A stretch of DNA of 26,273 nucleotides from Rhodosalinus sp041685465 (GTDB lineage Bacteria; Pseudomonadota; Alphaproteobacteria; Rhodobacterales; Rhodobacteraceae), in NCBI RefSeq assembly GCF_041685465.1, contig NZ_JAWLFS010000006.1, forward strand, positions 1 through 26,273, in the 5' to 3' direction. This document shows positions 6,730-14,177 of this stretch, one piece after another; within the stretch, counting starts at the first letter, position 1, and each line of letters starts with the position of its first letter. The notes beneath the pieces are model-generated. The model was not told the origin of the DNA. It worked only from the letters and a program-made list of their open reading frames with translations, and searched no databases. The position numbers and the translations under genes are program-made.

Positions 6730-7911
6730 ATGAAAAAGCTTCTGATGGCCAGCGCCGCCTCCGTCATCGCCGGCACGGCCGCCGCCGAGGATGTGCCGAT
6801 CGGGGTGATCCTGGGCTTCACCGGACCCATCGAATCGCTCACGCCGCACATGGCCGAGAGCGCGGAACTCGCCATGGAGGAAATGAACGAGAGCGGCAAC
6901 TTCCTCGACGGCCACACGCTCGTGCCGGTGCGCGCGGATTCGACCTGCATCGACAGCGCTGCCGCCACCGCCGCGGCCGAACGGCTGATCACCGACGACG
7001 ACATCGTGGGGATCATGGGCGCCGACTGCTCGGGCGTCACGGGCGCGGTCCTGTCGAACGTGGCAGTGCCGAACGGCATCCCGATGATCTCGCCCTCGGC
7101 GACCTCGCCGGCGCTGTCGACGGCCGAGGACGACGGGCTCTTCTTCCGGACCGCGCCCTCCGACGCGCGTCAGGGCGGCGTGATCGCCGACATCCTGATG
7201 GATCGCGGCATCGAGGAGGTGGCCGTCACCTACACGAACAACGACTACGGCAAGGGCCTCGCCGACAGCTTCCAGGGCTCCTACGAGGAGATGGGGGGCG
7301 AGGTGACGCTTTCGGCGCCGCACGAGGACGGCAAGGCCGACTACTCGGCCGAAGTGGGCGCGCTGGCATCGGCGGGCGGCGAGGTGCTCGCGGTGTTCGG
7401 CTACTCCGACCAGGGCGGCAAGGGCATCATCCGCTCCGCGCTCGACACGGGGGCCTTCGATCGCTTCGTCATGGGCGACGGGATGTACGGCGACGAGCTG
7501 CTGGCCGATCTCGGCCAGTTCATGGAAGGCTCCTTCGGCGCCGTGCCGTGGAGCGAGGGCGAGGGCACCGAGGCCTTCTCCACGATCACCGAAGAGGCCG
7601 GTGTCAACGGCGAGAGCTCCTTCACCCGCGAAAGCTACGACGCCGCCGCGCTCATGGGTCTCGCCATGATGGCTGCCGGCGAAGCGACGCCGGAAGCGAT
7701 CGCCGCGAACGTCATGGACGTGGCCAACGAGCCGGGCGAGAAGATCCTGCCGGGCGAGCTGGGCCGGGCGCTCGAGATCCTCGCCGAGGGCGGCGAGGTC
7801 GACTACGTCGGCGCCTCCAACGTCGAGCTGATCGGGCCGGGCGAAGCTGCGGGCACCTACCGCGAGTACGACGTGATCGACAGCGACTACGAGACCGTGC
7901 AGTTCCGCTGA
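6730..7911 (+). CDS. branched-chain amino acid-type ABC transporter, periplasmic binding protein
   Basis: The 393-residue precursor has a signal peptide with likely cleavage after Ala19 (AAA-ED). The mature part begins VPIGVILGFTGPIESL, typical of LivJ/Leu-Ile-Val binding proteins (peripla_BP_6 fold). A conserved IPMISPSATSPALS block and the FFRTAPSD stretch follow. Two cysteines near 72 and 97 (STCID, ADCSG) could form a disulfide in the N-terminal lobe. AGGGAG at 6717-6722 sets the start. It heads a five-gene operon with both ATPases and both permeases. The substrate could be an amino acid, an amide or a related small molecule; the sequence does not decide it. Confidence 0.92.
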   Translation: MKKLLMASAASVIAGTAAAEDVPIGVILGFTGPIESLTPHMAESAELAMEEMNESGNFLDGHTLVPVRADSTCIDSAAATAAAERLITDDDIVGIMGADCSGVTGAVLSNVAVPNGIPMISPSATSPALSTAEDDGLFFRTAPSDARQGGVIADILMDRGIEEVAVTYTNNDYGKGLADSFQGSYEEMGGEVTLSAPHEDGKADYSAEVGALASAGGEVLAVFGYSDQGGKGIIRSALDTGAFDRFVMGDGMYGDELLADLGQFMEGSFGAVPWSEGEGTEAFSTITEEAGVNGESSFTRESYDAAALMGLAMMAAGEATPEAIAANVMDVANEPGEKILPGELGRALEILAEGGEVDYVGASNVELIGPGEAAGTYREYDVIDSDYETVQFR

Positions 7912-7934
7912 ACCGGCGCTGCGACAACCGACCG

Positions 7935-7966
7935 GAAACAGCCCGGGGATATCTCCGGGCTGTTTC
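7935..7966 (+). terminator. strong stem-loop between binding-protein gene and livG
   Basis: GAAACAGCCCGG at 7935-7946 pairs perfectly with CCGGGCTGTTTC at 7955-7966 (12 bp). A further G-C and G-T pair closes an ATAT loop. There is no T run after the stem. At this place it most likely stabilises the binding-protein mRNA or partly terminates, lowering expression of the distal transporter genes. Confidence 0.7.
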
Positions 7967-8007
7967 GCACGGCAAGTGACCGCGGACCGCGCGGCGCAGA
8001 GGTGCCC

Positions 8008-8796
8008 ATGATCGAGGTCCATGACCTGCACAAGCATTTCGGCGGCTTCCACGCCGTGGACGGCGCGAGCCTTTCGATCACGCCGGGCTCCATCACCGGC
8101 CTGATCGGGCCGAACGGGGCGGGAAAGTCCACGCTCTTCAACGTGATCGCCGGCGATCTTTCACCGACCTCGGGCCGCGTCACCATGGCGGGCGAGGACA
8201 TCACCGGCCTCGCGCCGCACGCGCTCTTTCACAAGGGGCTCCTCCGGACCTTCCAGATCGCGCACGAGTTCCACTCGATGACGGTCCTGGAAAACCTGAT
8301 GATGGTGCCCGGCGGACAGGCGGGCGAGTCGATCTGGAGCACCTGGTTCGCGCGCGGCCGCATCCGCCGCGAGGAGGCCGGGATCGCCGCCCGCGCGCAT
8401 GAGGTGCTGGAGTTCCTCACCATCGATCATCTCGCCGACGAGAAGGCCGGGAACCTCTCCGGCGGGCAGAAGAAGCTGCTCGAACTCGGGCGCACGATGA
8501 TGGTGGACGCGAAGATCGTCTTCCTCGACGAGGTGGGTGCGGGCGTGAACCGCACGCTTCTGAACACCATCGCCGACGCCATCGTCCGCCTCAACAAGGA
8601 GCGCGGCTACACCTTCGTGGTGATCGAGCACGACATGGATTTCATCGGCCGGATCTGCGATCCGGTCATCTGCATGGCCGAGGGCAAGGTGCTTTCCGAG
8701 GGCACGCTCGACCAGATCAAGGCCGACGAGCGCGTGATCGAGGCGTATCTGGGCACCGGCCTCAAGAACAAGGCCAAGGCGGAGGCGGAGGCATGA
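8008..8796 (+). CDS. livG: branched-chain amino acid-type ABC transporter ATPase (LivG-like)
   Basis: The 262-residue cytoplasmic ATPase has Walker A GPNGAGKS at 34-41, signature LSGGQ at 150-154, Walker B IVFLDE at 170-175 and the switch histidine in VVIEHDMDF. The Walker B motif continues DEVGAGVN, whereas most ABC ATPases have DEP; Val176 replaces the proline. The start at 8008 is preferred over the GTG two codons earlier because AGAGG at 7998-8002 would otherwise overlap the start codon. The stop overlaps the livF start as ATGA, indicating translational coupling. It should pair with LivF to energise LivH/LivM. Confidence 0.92.
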   Translation: MIEVHDLHKHFGGFHAVDGASLSITPGSITGLIGPNGAGKSTLFNVIAGDLSPTSGRVTMAGEDITGLAPHALFHKGLLRTFQIAHEFHSMTVLENLMMVPGGQAGESIWSTWFARGRIRREEAGIAARAHEVLEFLTIDHLADEKAGNLSGGQKKLLELGRTMMVDAKIVFLDEVGAGVNRTLLNTIADAIVRLNKERGYTFVVIEHDMDFIGRICDPVICMAEGKVLSEGTLDQIKADERVIEAYLGTGLKNKAKAEAEA

Positions 8797-9617
8797 GCGG
8801 CGCGGCCTACGACGACCGCGGCAACAAGGACCGGACGATCACGAAGGACGGCCGCGTGGGCCAGTTGCGTGCGGCCGACAACCGCGGCGTGCGTCCCGTG
8901 CACACGCGGGACGCCTTTCTCATCGGCGACGGCATGACCGGCGGCTACGGGCGCGGCGCGGATATCCTGCACGACTGCACCATCGCCGTCGAAAAGGGCC
9001 AGATCGCGGTGATCGTCGGGCCGAACGGCGCGGGCAAGTCCACCGCGATGAAGGCCGTCTTCGGAATGCTGAGCATCCACACCGGCTCCGTGCGGCTGGG
9101 GGGCGAGGACATCACGCGCCTCACCCCGCAGGCGCGCGTGCGCAAGGGCATGGGCTTCGTGCCGCAGAACGCCAACATCTTCACCTCCATGACGGTGGAG
9201 GAGAACCTCGAGATGGGCGCCTTCATCCGGACGGACGATCATTCCGGAACGATGGCGCAGGTCTATGACCTCTTCCCCATCCTCAAGGAGAAACGCCGCC
9301 AGCCGGCGGGCGAGCTGTCCGGCGGGCAGCGCCAGCAGGTTGCGGTGGGCCGCGCGCTGATGACCGAGCCCAAGGTGCTCATGCTCGACGAGCCGACCGC
9401 CGGCGTCAGCCCGATCGTCATGGACGAGCTTTTCGACCGCATCATCGAGGTGGCGCGCACCGGCATCTCGATCCTCATGGTCGAACAGAACGCGCGCCAG
9501 GCGCTGGCGATCGCCGATCAGGGCTTCGTGCTCGTGCAGGGGCGCAACGCCTACACCGGCACCGGAGAGGAGCTGCTCGCCGATCCCGAGGTGCGGCGCA
9601 GCTTTCTGGGCGGATGA
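8793..9617 (+). CDS. livF: branched-chain amino acid-type ABC transporter ATPase (LivF-like) with N-terminal extension
   Basis: The 274-residue ATPase has Walker A GPNGAGKS at 76-83, LSGGQ at 175-179, Walker B VLMLDEP at 195-201 and the switch histidine position replaced by Gln in MVEQNAR, as usual for LivF. The motif is about 40 residues further in than in typical LivF (about 235 residues total). The extra N-terminus is polar and rich in Asp, Arg and Lys. The start at 8793 overlaps the livG stop and has GGAGGCGGAGG just upstream, so the extension is probably translated. A later start is not excluded. Confidence 0.92.
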   Translation: MSGAAYDDRGNKDRTITKDGRVGQLRAADNRGVRPVHTRDAFLIGDGMTGGYGRGADILHDCTIAVEKGQIAVIVGPNGAGKSTAMKAVFGMLSIHTGSVRLGGEDITRLTPQARVRKGMGFVPQNANIFTSMTVEENLEMGAFIRTDDHSGTMAQVYDLFPILKEKRRQPAGELSGGQRQQVAVGRALMTEPKVLMLDEPTAGVSPIVMDELFDRIIEVARTGISILMVEQNARQALAIADQGFVLVQGRNAYTGTGEELLADPEVRRSFLGG

Positions 9618-9769
9618 GACGGCCGACCCCCCTCGCTGCGCCGACGCCTGCGTCTTTCCGGGCCGCAGCCGAAGAGGCGCGCCGCTTCCAGAGGCCCGCC
9701 GCCGGCACGACGTCCCCCTATCACGGCACCTGCGAGGCCGCGCGCCGCGCCTCGCCCCCACCGGAGTGA
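9614..9769 (+). CDS. possible 51-residue ORF between livF and livH, doubtful
   Basis: An ATG overlapping the livF stop (ATGA) opens a frame that fills the otherwise empty 159-bp gap and stops 7 nt before the livH ATG. The GGAG at 9763-9766 lies in its last codons. The product is rich in Pro, Ala and Arg with no hydrophobic segment or recognisable motif. In DNA this GC-rich a frame of this length can arise by chance. The position is what argues for it: coupled at both ends inside an operon. Confidence 0.22.
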   Translation: MRRPTPLAAPTPASFRAAAEEARRFQRPAAGTTSPYHGTCEAARRASPPPE

Positions 9770-9776
9770 CCGACGC

Positions 9777-10787
9777 ATGGATCTCCTGAACGCGATCGTC
9801 GCGCTCACCAACTTCGTGATCATCCCGGCCGTCGCCTACGGCAGCCAGCTCGCCCTCGGCGCGCTCGGGGTGACGCTGATCTACGGCATCCTGCGCTTTT
9901 CCAACTTCGCGCACGGCGACACGATGGCCTTCGGCACCATGGGCGTGATCCTCGCCACATGGTGGCTGCAGAGCCTCGGGGTGAGCCTCGGGCCGCTGCC
10001 CACCGCGCTCCTCGCCCTGCCCTTCGGCATCGCCGTCTGCGCGGCGCTTGTCCTCGCGACGGACCGGGTGGTCTATCGCTTCTACCGGGCGCAACGGGTG
10101 AAGCCGGTGATCCTCGTGATCGTCTCGATGGGGGTGATGTTCGTCTACAACGGGCTCACGCGTTTCGTCATCGGCCCGGGCGACCAGAACTTCGGCGACG
10201 GGGCGCGCTTCGTCATCTCGGCGCTGGATTTCCGCGCCATGACCGGGCTTCAGGAAGGGCTCGCCATTCGTACCAGCCAGGCGATCACGCTGGTCACGGC
10301 GCTCGTGGTCGTCGCGATCCTGTTCTGGTTTCTCAATCGCACGCGCACGGGCAAGTCGATGCGCGCCTATTCCGACAACGAGGACCTCGCGCTGCTGTCC
10401 GGCATAAACCCGGAGCGGGTGGTGCTCGTGACATGGCTGATCGTGGCCGCGCTCGCCACCGTGGCGGGCACGCTCTACGGCCTCGACAAGAGCTTCAAGC
10501 CCTTCACCTATTTCCAGCTCCTGCTGCCGATCTTCGCCTCCGCCATCGTCGGCGGCCTCGGCAGCCCCGTGGGCGCGATCGCGGGCGGCTTCATCATCGC
10601 CTTCTCCGAAGTGACGATCACCTACGCCTGGAAGAAGGTGCTGGTCTATCTCCTGCCCGAGAGCCTCGAGCCCGACGGGCTCGTGCAGCTCCTGGCGGTG
10701 GATTACAAATTCGCGGTGAGCTTCGTGATCCTGGTCGTCGTCCTGCTGATCCGGCCCACCGGTCTCTTCAGGGGGAAGGCGGTATGA
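9777..10787 (+). CDS. livH: branched-chain amino acid-type ABC transporter permease (LivH-like)
   Basis: The 336-residue inner-membrane permease has multiple hydrophobic segments. It carries the LivH-type start of the domain (GSQLALGALGVTLIYGILRFSNFAHGD) and the cytoplasmic coupling loop around MRAYSDNEDLALLSGINPERV, which contacts the ATPases. The C-terminal IVGGLGSPVGAIAGG block is also typical. GGAG at 9763-9766 precedes the ATG by ten nucleotides. The stop overlaps livM as ATGA. It is somewhat longer than common LivH proteins (about 290-310). Confidence 0.92.
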   Translation: MDLLNAIVALTNFVIIPAVAYGSQLALGALGVTLIYGILRFSNFAHGDTMAFGTMGVILATWWLQSLGVSLGPLPTALLALPFGIAVCAALVLATDRVVYRFYRAQRVKPVILVIVSMGVMFVYNGLTRFVIGPGDQNFGDGARFVISALDFRAMTGLQEGLAIRTSQAITLVTALVVVAILFWFLNRTRTGKSMRAYSDNEDLALLSGINPERVVLVTWLIVAALATVAGTLYGLDKSFKPFTYFQLLLPIFASAIVGGLGSPVGAIAGGFIIAFSEVTITYAWKKVLVYLLPESLEPDGLVQLLAVDYKFAVSFVILVVVLLIRPTGLFRGKAV

Positions 10788-12118
10788 GCGAGCGCATCCA
10801 CTCCGGCGGCGGCGGCACCGACCGCGCGCGCACGGTCCTCCTCTTCGTGCTGGTGGCCGTGCTGATCCTCGGGACCGGCTTCGTGCAGAGCTGGAACACC
10901 GCGCTGGTGATCCTGAACATGGGGCTCGTCAGCGCGATCATGTCGCTCGGCATCAACATGCAGTGGGGATTCGCCGGGCTCTTCAACGTGGGCGTCATGG
11001 GCTTCGTGGCGCTCGGCGGCCTCGCCGCGGTGCTCGTCTCCATGCCGCCGGTGCCCGCGGCCTGGTCCGCGGGCGGGGCGCGGATCCTGGGCGCGCTGCT
11101 CGTCGGCGCGGGCGTGATCGCGCTCGCCGTGGCGCTCTACAAGCGGATGAAGCCGGGACAGCTGCGCGCCTTCACGGTCTTCGCGGTCGTCGTCGTGGGA
11201 TTCTTCGTCTACCGCGGTCTGCTGGACCCGGCCAAGGATGCGGTCGAGGCGGTGAACCCCGCGTCCACCGGCTATCTCGGCGGCCTCGGCCTGCCGATCG
11301 TGCTGGCCTGGCCGGTGGGAGGGCTGCTGGCCGCCGGCGCGGCCTGGGTGATCGGCAAGGTGGCGCTGGGGCTGCGGTCCGACTACCTCGCCATCGCGAC
11401 GCTCGGCATCGCCGAGATCGTCATCGCCGTGCTCAAGAACGAGGACTGGCTTTCGCGCGGGGTGAAGAACGTGACCGGCCTGCCCCGCCCGGTGCCCCGC
11501 GAAGTCGATCTGCGCCAGGATCCGGGCTTCGTCGAGCAGGCCACAAGCCTCGGGCTGGATCCCTCCGCGGCCTCCTCGATCGCCGTGAAGCTCGGCTACA
11601 GCGTGCTCTTCACGATCGTGCTGGTCATTCTGCTGATCGCCGCGCAACTCGCGCTCAATTCGCCCTGGGGCCGGATGATGCGCGCCATCCGCGACAACGA
11701 GACCGCGGCCGAGGCGATGGGCAAGGACGTGACCGGCCGGCACCTGCAGGTCTTCATCCTCGGCTCGGCGCTCCTCGGGTTCGCCGGGGCGATGATGACC
11801 ACGCTCGACGGTCAGCTCACGCCCGCGAGCTACCAGCCCTTGCGCTTCACCTTCCTGATCTGGGTGATGGTGATCGTGGGCGGCTCCGGCAACAACTTCG
11901 GCGCGGTGCTCGGCGGCTTCCTCGTCTGGTGGCTCTGGGTTCAGGTGGAGCCGATCGGCGCGGGCGTCATGTCCATCGTGACCGCCGGCATGGCCGAGGA
12001 CAGCGCGGTGCGATCGCATCTGATGGACAGCGTCGCGCACATGCGCCTCCTGACCATGGGGGTCGTGATGCTGTTGATGCTGCGCTTCGCGCCGCGCGGG
12101 CTGCTCCCGGAACGCTAG
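10784..12118 (+). CDS. livM: branched-chain amino acid-type ABC transporter permease (LivM-like), enlarged
   Basis: The 444-residue permease shows the LivM hallmarks SLGINMQWGFAGLFNVG (about 54-70), DYLAIATLGIAEI (200-212), the coupling loop GRMMRAIRDNETAAEAMGKD (297-315) and VGGSGNNFGAVLGG (366-379). LivM of this class usually has about 300-360 residues without extra domains. Here about 80 residues between 88 and 170, with two additional hydrophobic stretches near 101-119 and 130-144, separate the first conserved block from the rest. A polar loop near 236-265 also adds length. GGGGGAAGG just upstream supports the start. It ends the operon and is followed directly by an intrinsic terminator. 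Confidence 0.92.
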   Translation: MSERIHSGGGGTDRARTVLLFVLVAVLILGTGFVQSWNTALVILNMGLVSAIMSLGINMQWGFAGLFNVGVMGFVALGGLAAVLVSMPPVPAAWSAGGARILGALLVGAGVIALAVALYKRMKPGQLRAFTVFAVVVVGFFVYRGLLDPAKDAVEAVNPASTGYLGGLGLPIVLAWPVGGLLAAGAAWVIGKVALGLRSDYLAIATLGIAEIVIAVLKNEDWLSRGVKNVTGLPRPVPREVDLRQDPGFVEQATSLGLDPSAASSIAVKLGYSVLFTIVLVILLIAAQLALNSPWGRMMRAIRDNETAAEAMGKDVTGRHLQVFILGSALLGFAGAMMTTLDGQLTPASYQPLRFTFLIWVMVIVGGSGNNFGAVLGGFLVWWLWVQVEPIGAGVMSIVTAGMAEDSAVRSHLMDSVAHMRLLTMGVVMLLMLRFAPRGLLPER

Positions 12119-12144
12119 GCCGCACCCCGGGCGCGGCCTCTTTT
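12117..12144 (+). terminator. intrinsic terminator of the Liv transporter operon
   Basis: The livM stop codon runs into a stem AGGCCGC (12117-12123) pairing with GCGGCCT (12133-12139) around a 9-nt loop, followed by CTTTT to 12144. This is a standard Rho-independent terminator. Confidence 0.85.
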
Positions 12145-12199
12145 CCGGGCATGTCGATGCCCCCTGCCCCGGCCGCGCCATGCGCTCCGCGATTGGCTG

Positions 12200-12228
12200 T
12201 TGACGCGTATGCGCAGACTTCGTAGCGT
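12200..12228 (+). promoter_or_regulatory. promoter-like element upstream of a candidate small RNA
   Basis: TTGACG at 12200-12205 (five of six consensus bases) is followed after exactly 17 bp by TAGCGT at 12223-12228. Transcription would begin near 12235. It lies between two intrinsic terminators with no credible ORF downstream of it. Confidence 0.45.
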
Positions 12229-12234
12229 CAAGGC

Positions 12235-12305
12235 AATGACAGGGCCGGCCGGTCCGACGGGGGGGTGGCAACACCGGGAAAAGGAGGCTCAGGCCTCCTT
12301 TTTCT
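12235..12305 (+). ncRNA. candidate small RNA of about 70 nt
   Basis: The interval between the promoter-like element and the terminator is about 70 nt with no convincing ORF. It can form a small hairpin GGTG-GCAA-CACC (12264-12275) with a GNRA-type tetraloop, then the terminator stem at 12279-12302. The terminator's descending arm carries CCTCCTTTTT, which can pair with Shine-Dalgarno sequences. I do not recognise it as a known RNA family. It could instead be a leader or attenuator of the ialB-like gene. Confidence 0.35.
12279..12303 (+). terminator. intrinsic terminator, possibly working in both directions
   Basis: AAAAGGAGGC at 12279-12288 pairs perfectly with GCCTCCTTTT at 12293-12302 around the loop TCAG, followed by another T and TCTCT-like bases. 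The A run on the left gives a U run on the other strand as well. No gene end lies just upstream; the livM terminator is 135 bp earlier. Confidence 0.85.
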
Positions 12306-12334
12306 CTGCGCGGACGGCGCGTTCGGTTTCGACG

Positions 12335-12363
12335 CTGACACCCGGCCCGGCGCGTGATATGGC
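12335..12363 (+). promoter_or_regulatory. probable promoter of the IalB-family gene
   Basis: CTGACA at 12335-12340 (five of six bases), a 17-bp spacer and TATGGC at 12358-12363 would start transcription near 12370, about 32 nt before the ATG at 12402. Confidence 0.4.
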
Positions 12364-12401
12364 CCGCCGCGACCGCAACTGAAAACCGGGACGCCCCTGC
12401 C

Positions 12402-13013
12402 ATGCAGAGCACACTCCGACTGCTGACCCTCGCCGCCCTGACTGCCGTCGCCGCGCCGCTTGCCGCGCAGGACTCCGACGCGCCCGCCGACGAGGCCGCC
12501 GATGCCGAGACCGCGCAATCGGACACGCCCGGCGCCGACCTGAGCCTGGGCACGGCGGATGTCGGGTCCACCTACGTCGAGGACGAGTCGGGCGACTGGC
12601 AGATCCAGTGCATCCGCACCGAAGAAGGCGCGGACCCCTGCACGCTGTACCAGCTCCTGACCGACGCCGACGACAATCCCGTCGCCGAAGTCAGCATCTT
12701 TCGCCTTCCGGAGGGCGGACAGGCGGAAGCCGGTGCCACCGTGATCGCGCCGCTCGAGACGCTGCTGACCGAGGAACTCCGCGTCGCCGTCGACGGCGGA
12801 CAGGGCAAGCGCTACCCGTTCTCCTTCTGCAATCAGGTCGGCTGCTACGCGCGCATCGGCCTCACCGCGTCGGATATCGAAGCCTACAAGCGCGGCGCGG
12901 CGGCGGAAGTCACCATCGTGCCTTTCGCGGCCCCCGATCAGACGGTGACGCTCGAGATGTCGCTGGCGGGCTTCACCGACGGCTACGACCAGCTCGAGGT
13001 TCTGGAGAACTGA
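12402..13013 (+). CDS. invasion-associated locus B (IalB) family protein, exported
   Basis: The 203-residue precursor has a signal peptide with likely cleavage after Ala22 (LAA-QD). An acidic, alanine-rich linker follows to about residue 50. The IalB domain begins near GDWQIQCIR and contains paired cysteines CxxxxxxxDPC-type and FCNQVGCYAR, likely forming disulfides in the periplasm. The end of the domain is the VTIVPFAAPDQTVTLEMSLAGF region. IalB was named from Bartonella, but in free-living Rhodobacteraceae these are common periplasmic proteins of unknown role. An earlier in-frame ATG (12354) would put 16 residues ahead of the signal and is rejected. It is monocistronic and converges on lpxB. 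Confidence 0.87.
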   Translation: MQSTLRLLTLAALTAVAAPLAAQDSDAPADEAADAETAQSDTPGADLSLGTADVGSTYVEDESGDWQIQCIRTEEGADPCTLYQLLTDADDNPVAEVSIFRLPEGGQAEAGATVIAPLETLLTEELRVAVDGGQGKRYPFSFCNQVGCYARIGLTASDIEAYKRGAAAEVTIVPFAAPDQTVTLEMSLAGFTDGYDQLEVLEN

Positions 13014-13017
13014 GCGC

Positions 13018-13035
13018 GCGGGCCGTCAGGCCCGC
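13018..13035. terminator. hairpin shared by convergent IalB-family gene and lpxB
   Basis: GCGGGCC at 13018-13024 pairs perfectly with GGCCCGC at 13029-13035 around the 4-nt loop GTCA. The loop bases TCA are the lpxB stop codon read from the other strand. There is no T run on either side, so termination would have to rely on the stem or on Rho. Confidence 0.45.
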
Positions 13036-14177
13036 CCCATCCCCTCGAGCACGGCGCGCGCGGCGCGCAGACCCGGCGGCGCTCCGCCCGCGCCGAGCCG
13101 CGCCATGGTCTCGGCCATCGCGGCGCGCTGCGGGCCGGGGTCGTCGAGCACCGTGCCGAGCGCCGCCGCGATCGGGCCGGGACGGCAGTCGCGGCCAAGA
13201 AACTCCGGCACCGTGCGCGTGCCAGAGACGAGGTTGACGAGCGTCACCGTGTCCAGCCGCACCATGCGCCCGATGATCTGGTGCGAGATCCAGCCCATGT
13301 CGTAGGCGATCACCATGGGCGTTCCGGCCGCCGCAAGCTCGAGCGAGACGGTGCCCGAGGCGGCAAGCGCCACGTCGGCCGCGGCGAAGGCGGCGCGTTT
13401 CTCGGCCGCCGCATCCGGCGCGCGCGGGTCGATCACCACCGGCGCGCCGGGCCAGTCCGTGACCGCCGCCACGACCTGATCCGCGACGTCATGCGCCGCC
13501 GGCACGACCACGCGCAGGCCCGGCCGCGCCTCCGCGAGCCGCGCAAGCGCGGCGCGGAAGATGGGGGTGAGCCGCGCGACCTCCGCCCGGCGCGAGCCCG
13601 GCAGCGCAAGAACGAGCGGCCCTGTCCCGATCCCGTGGCGCTGACGGAACGCCTCCACCTCCGCCGTCCCCGCCTGCGGCGCGGTGACGACCGGGTGGCC
13701 CACGAAATCGCAGCGCATCCCGGCGGCTTCCATGTAGGGCGGCTCGAACGGCAGGAGCGCGAGCACCTGGTCGACGTGCGCGGCCATGCGCTCGGCGCGT
13801 TTCGGCCGCCACGCCCAGACCGTCGGCGCGACGTAGTGCACGGTGCGGATATCGGCGCGCGCCTTGACGCGCTCGGCGACGCGCAGGCTGAACTCCGGCA
13901 GGTCGATGGTGATCAGAACGTCCGGCCGGGCGGCCACCACGGCCTCCGCCGTCTCGGCGATCCGCCGCCTGAGCGCGCGGTATTGCGCGAGGATCTCGAC
14001 CACGCCCATGACCGAGATCTCCTCCATCGGGAAGAGGCTCTCGAGCCCCCGGGCCGTCATGTCCGGCCCGCCGATCCCTTCGAAGGTCACCTCCGGCGCG
14101 AGGGTCGCGAGCCCCTCCATCAGCGCCGCGCCGAGCCGGTCGCCGGAGGCCTCCCCGGCGATGAGAAAGACGCGCAT
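13026..14177 (-). CDS. lpxB: lipid-A-disaccharide synthase
   Basis: The 383-residue family GT19 glycosyltransferase joins UDP-2,3-diacylglucosamine and lipid X to form the lipid A disaccharide at the inner face of the inner membrane. The N-terminal AGEASGDRLGA (7-17), the FEGIGGPDM block, TIDLPEFSLRVA, HYVAPTVWAW and the C-terminal ASGTVSLELAAAGTPMVIAY nucleotide-sugar site are all present. The length matches the family. The ATG overlaps the lpxI stop by one base (TGATG), and the gene closes the long envelope operon. Confidence 0.96.
   Translation of the reverse strand: MRVFLIAGEASGDRLGAALMEGLATLAPEVTFEGIGGPDMTARGLESLFPMEEISVMGVVEILAQYRALRRRIAETAEAVVAARPDVLITIDLPEFSLRVAERVKARADIRTVHYVAPTVWAWRPKRAERMAAHVDQVLALLPFEPPYMEAAGMRCDFVGHPVVTAPQAGTAEVEAFRQRHGIGTGPLVLALPGSRRAEVARLTPIFRAALARLAEARPGLRVVVPAAHDVADQVVAAVTDWPGAPVVIDPRAPDAAAEKRAAFAAADVALAASGTVSLELAAAGTPMVIAYDMGWISHQIIGRMVRLDTVTLVNLVSGTRTVPEFLGRDCRPGPIAAALGTVLDDPGPQRAAMAETMARLGAGGAPPGLRAARAVLEGMGRA

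Noticed and set aside
5959..8052. 697-residue minus-strand ORF across the sugar dehydrogenase and binding protein
   Set aside because: It is an out-of-phase shadow of two well-supported genes; composition is Arg/His/Asp-rich with no domain, as expected in high-GC DNA.
12200..12382. 60-residue plus-strand ORF between livM and the IalB-family gene
   Set aside because: It runs through the terminator stem at 12279-12303, has no ribosome site and shows low-complexity arginine-rich composition.
10703..12571. 622-residue minus-strand ORF opposite livM
   Set aside because: His/Arg-rich antisense translation crossing two intrinsic terminators; livM is clearly the real gene.
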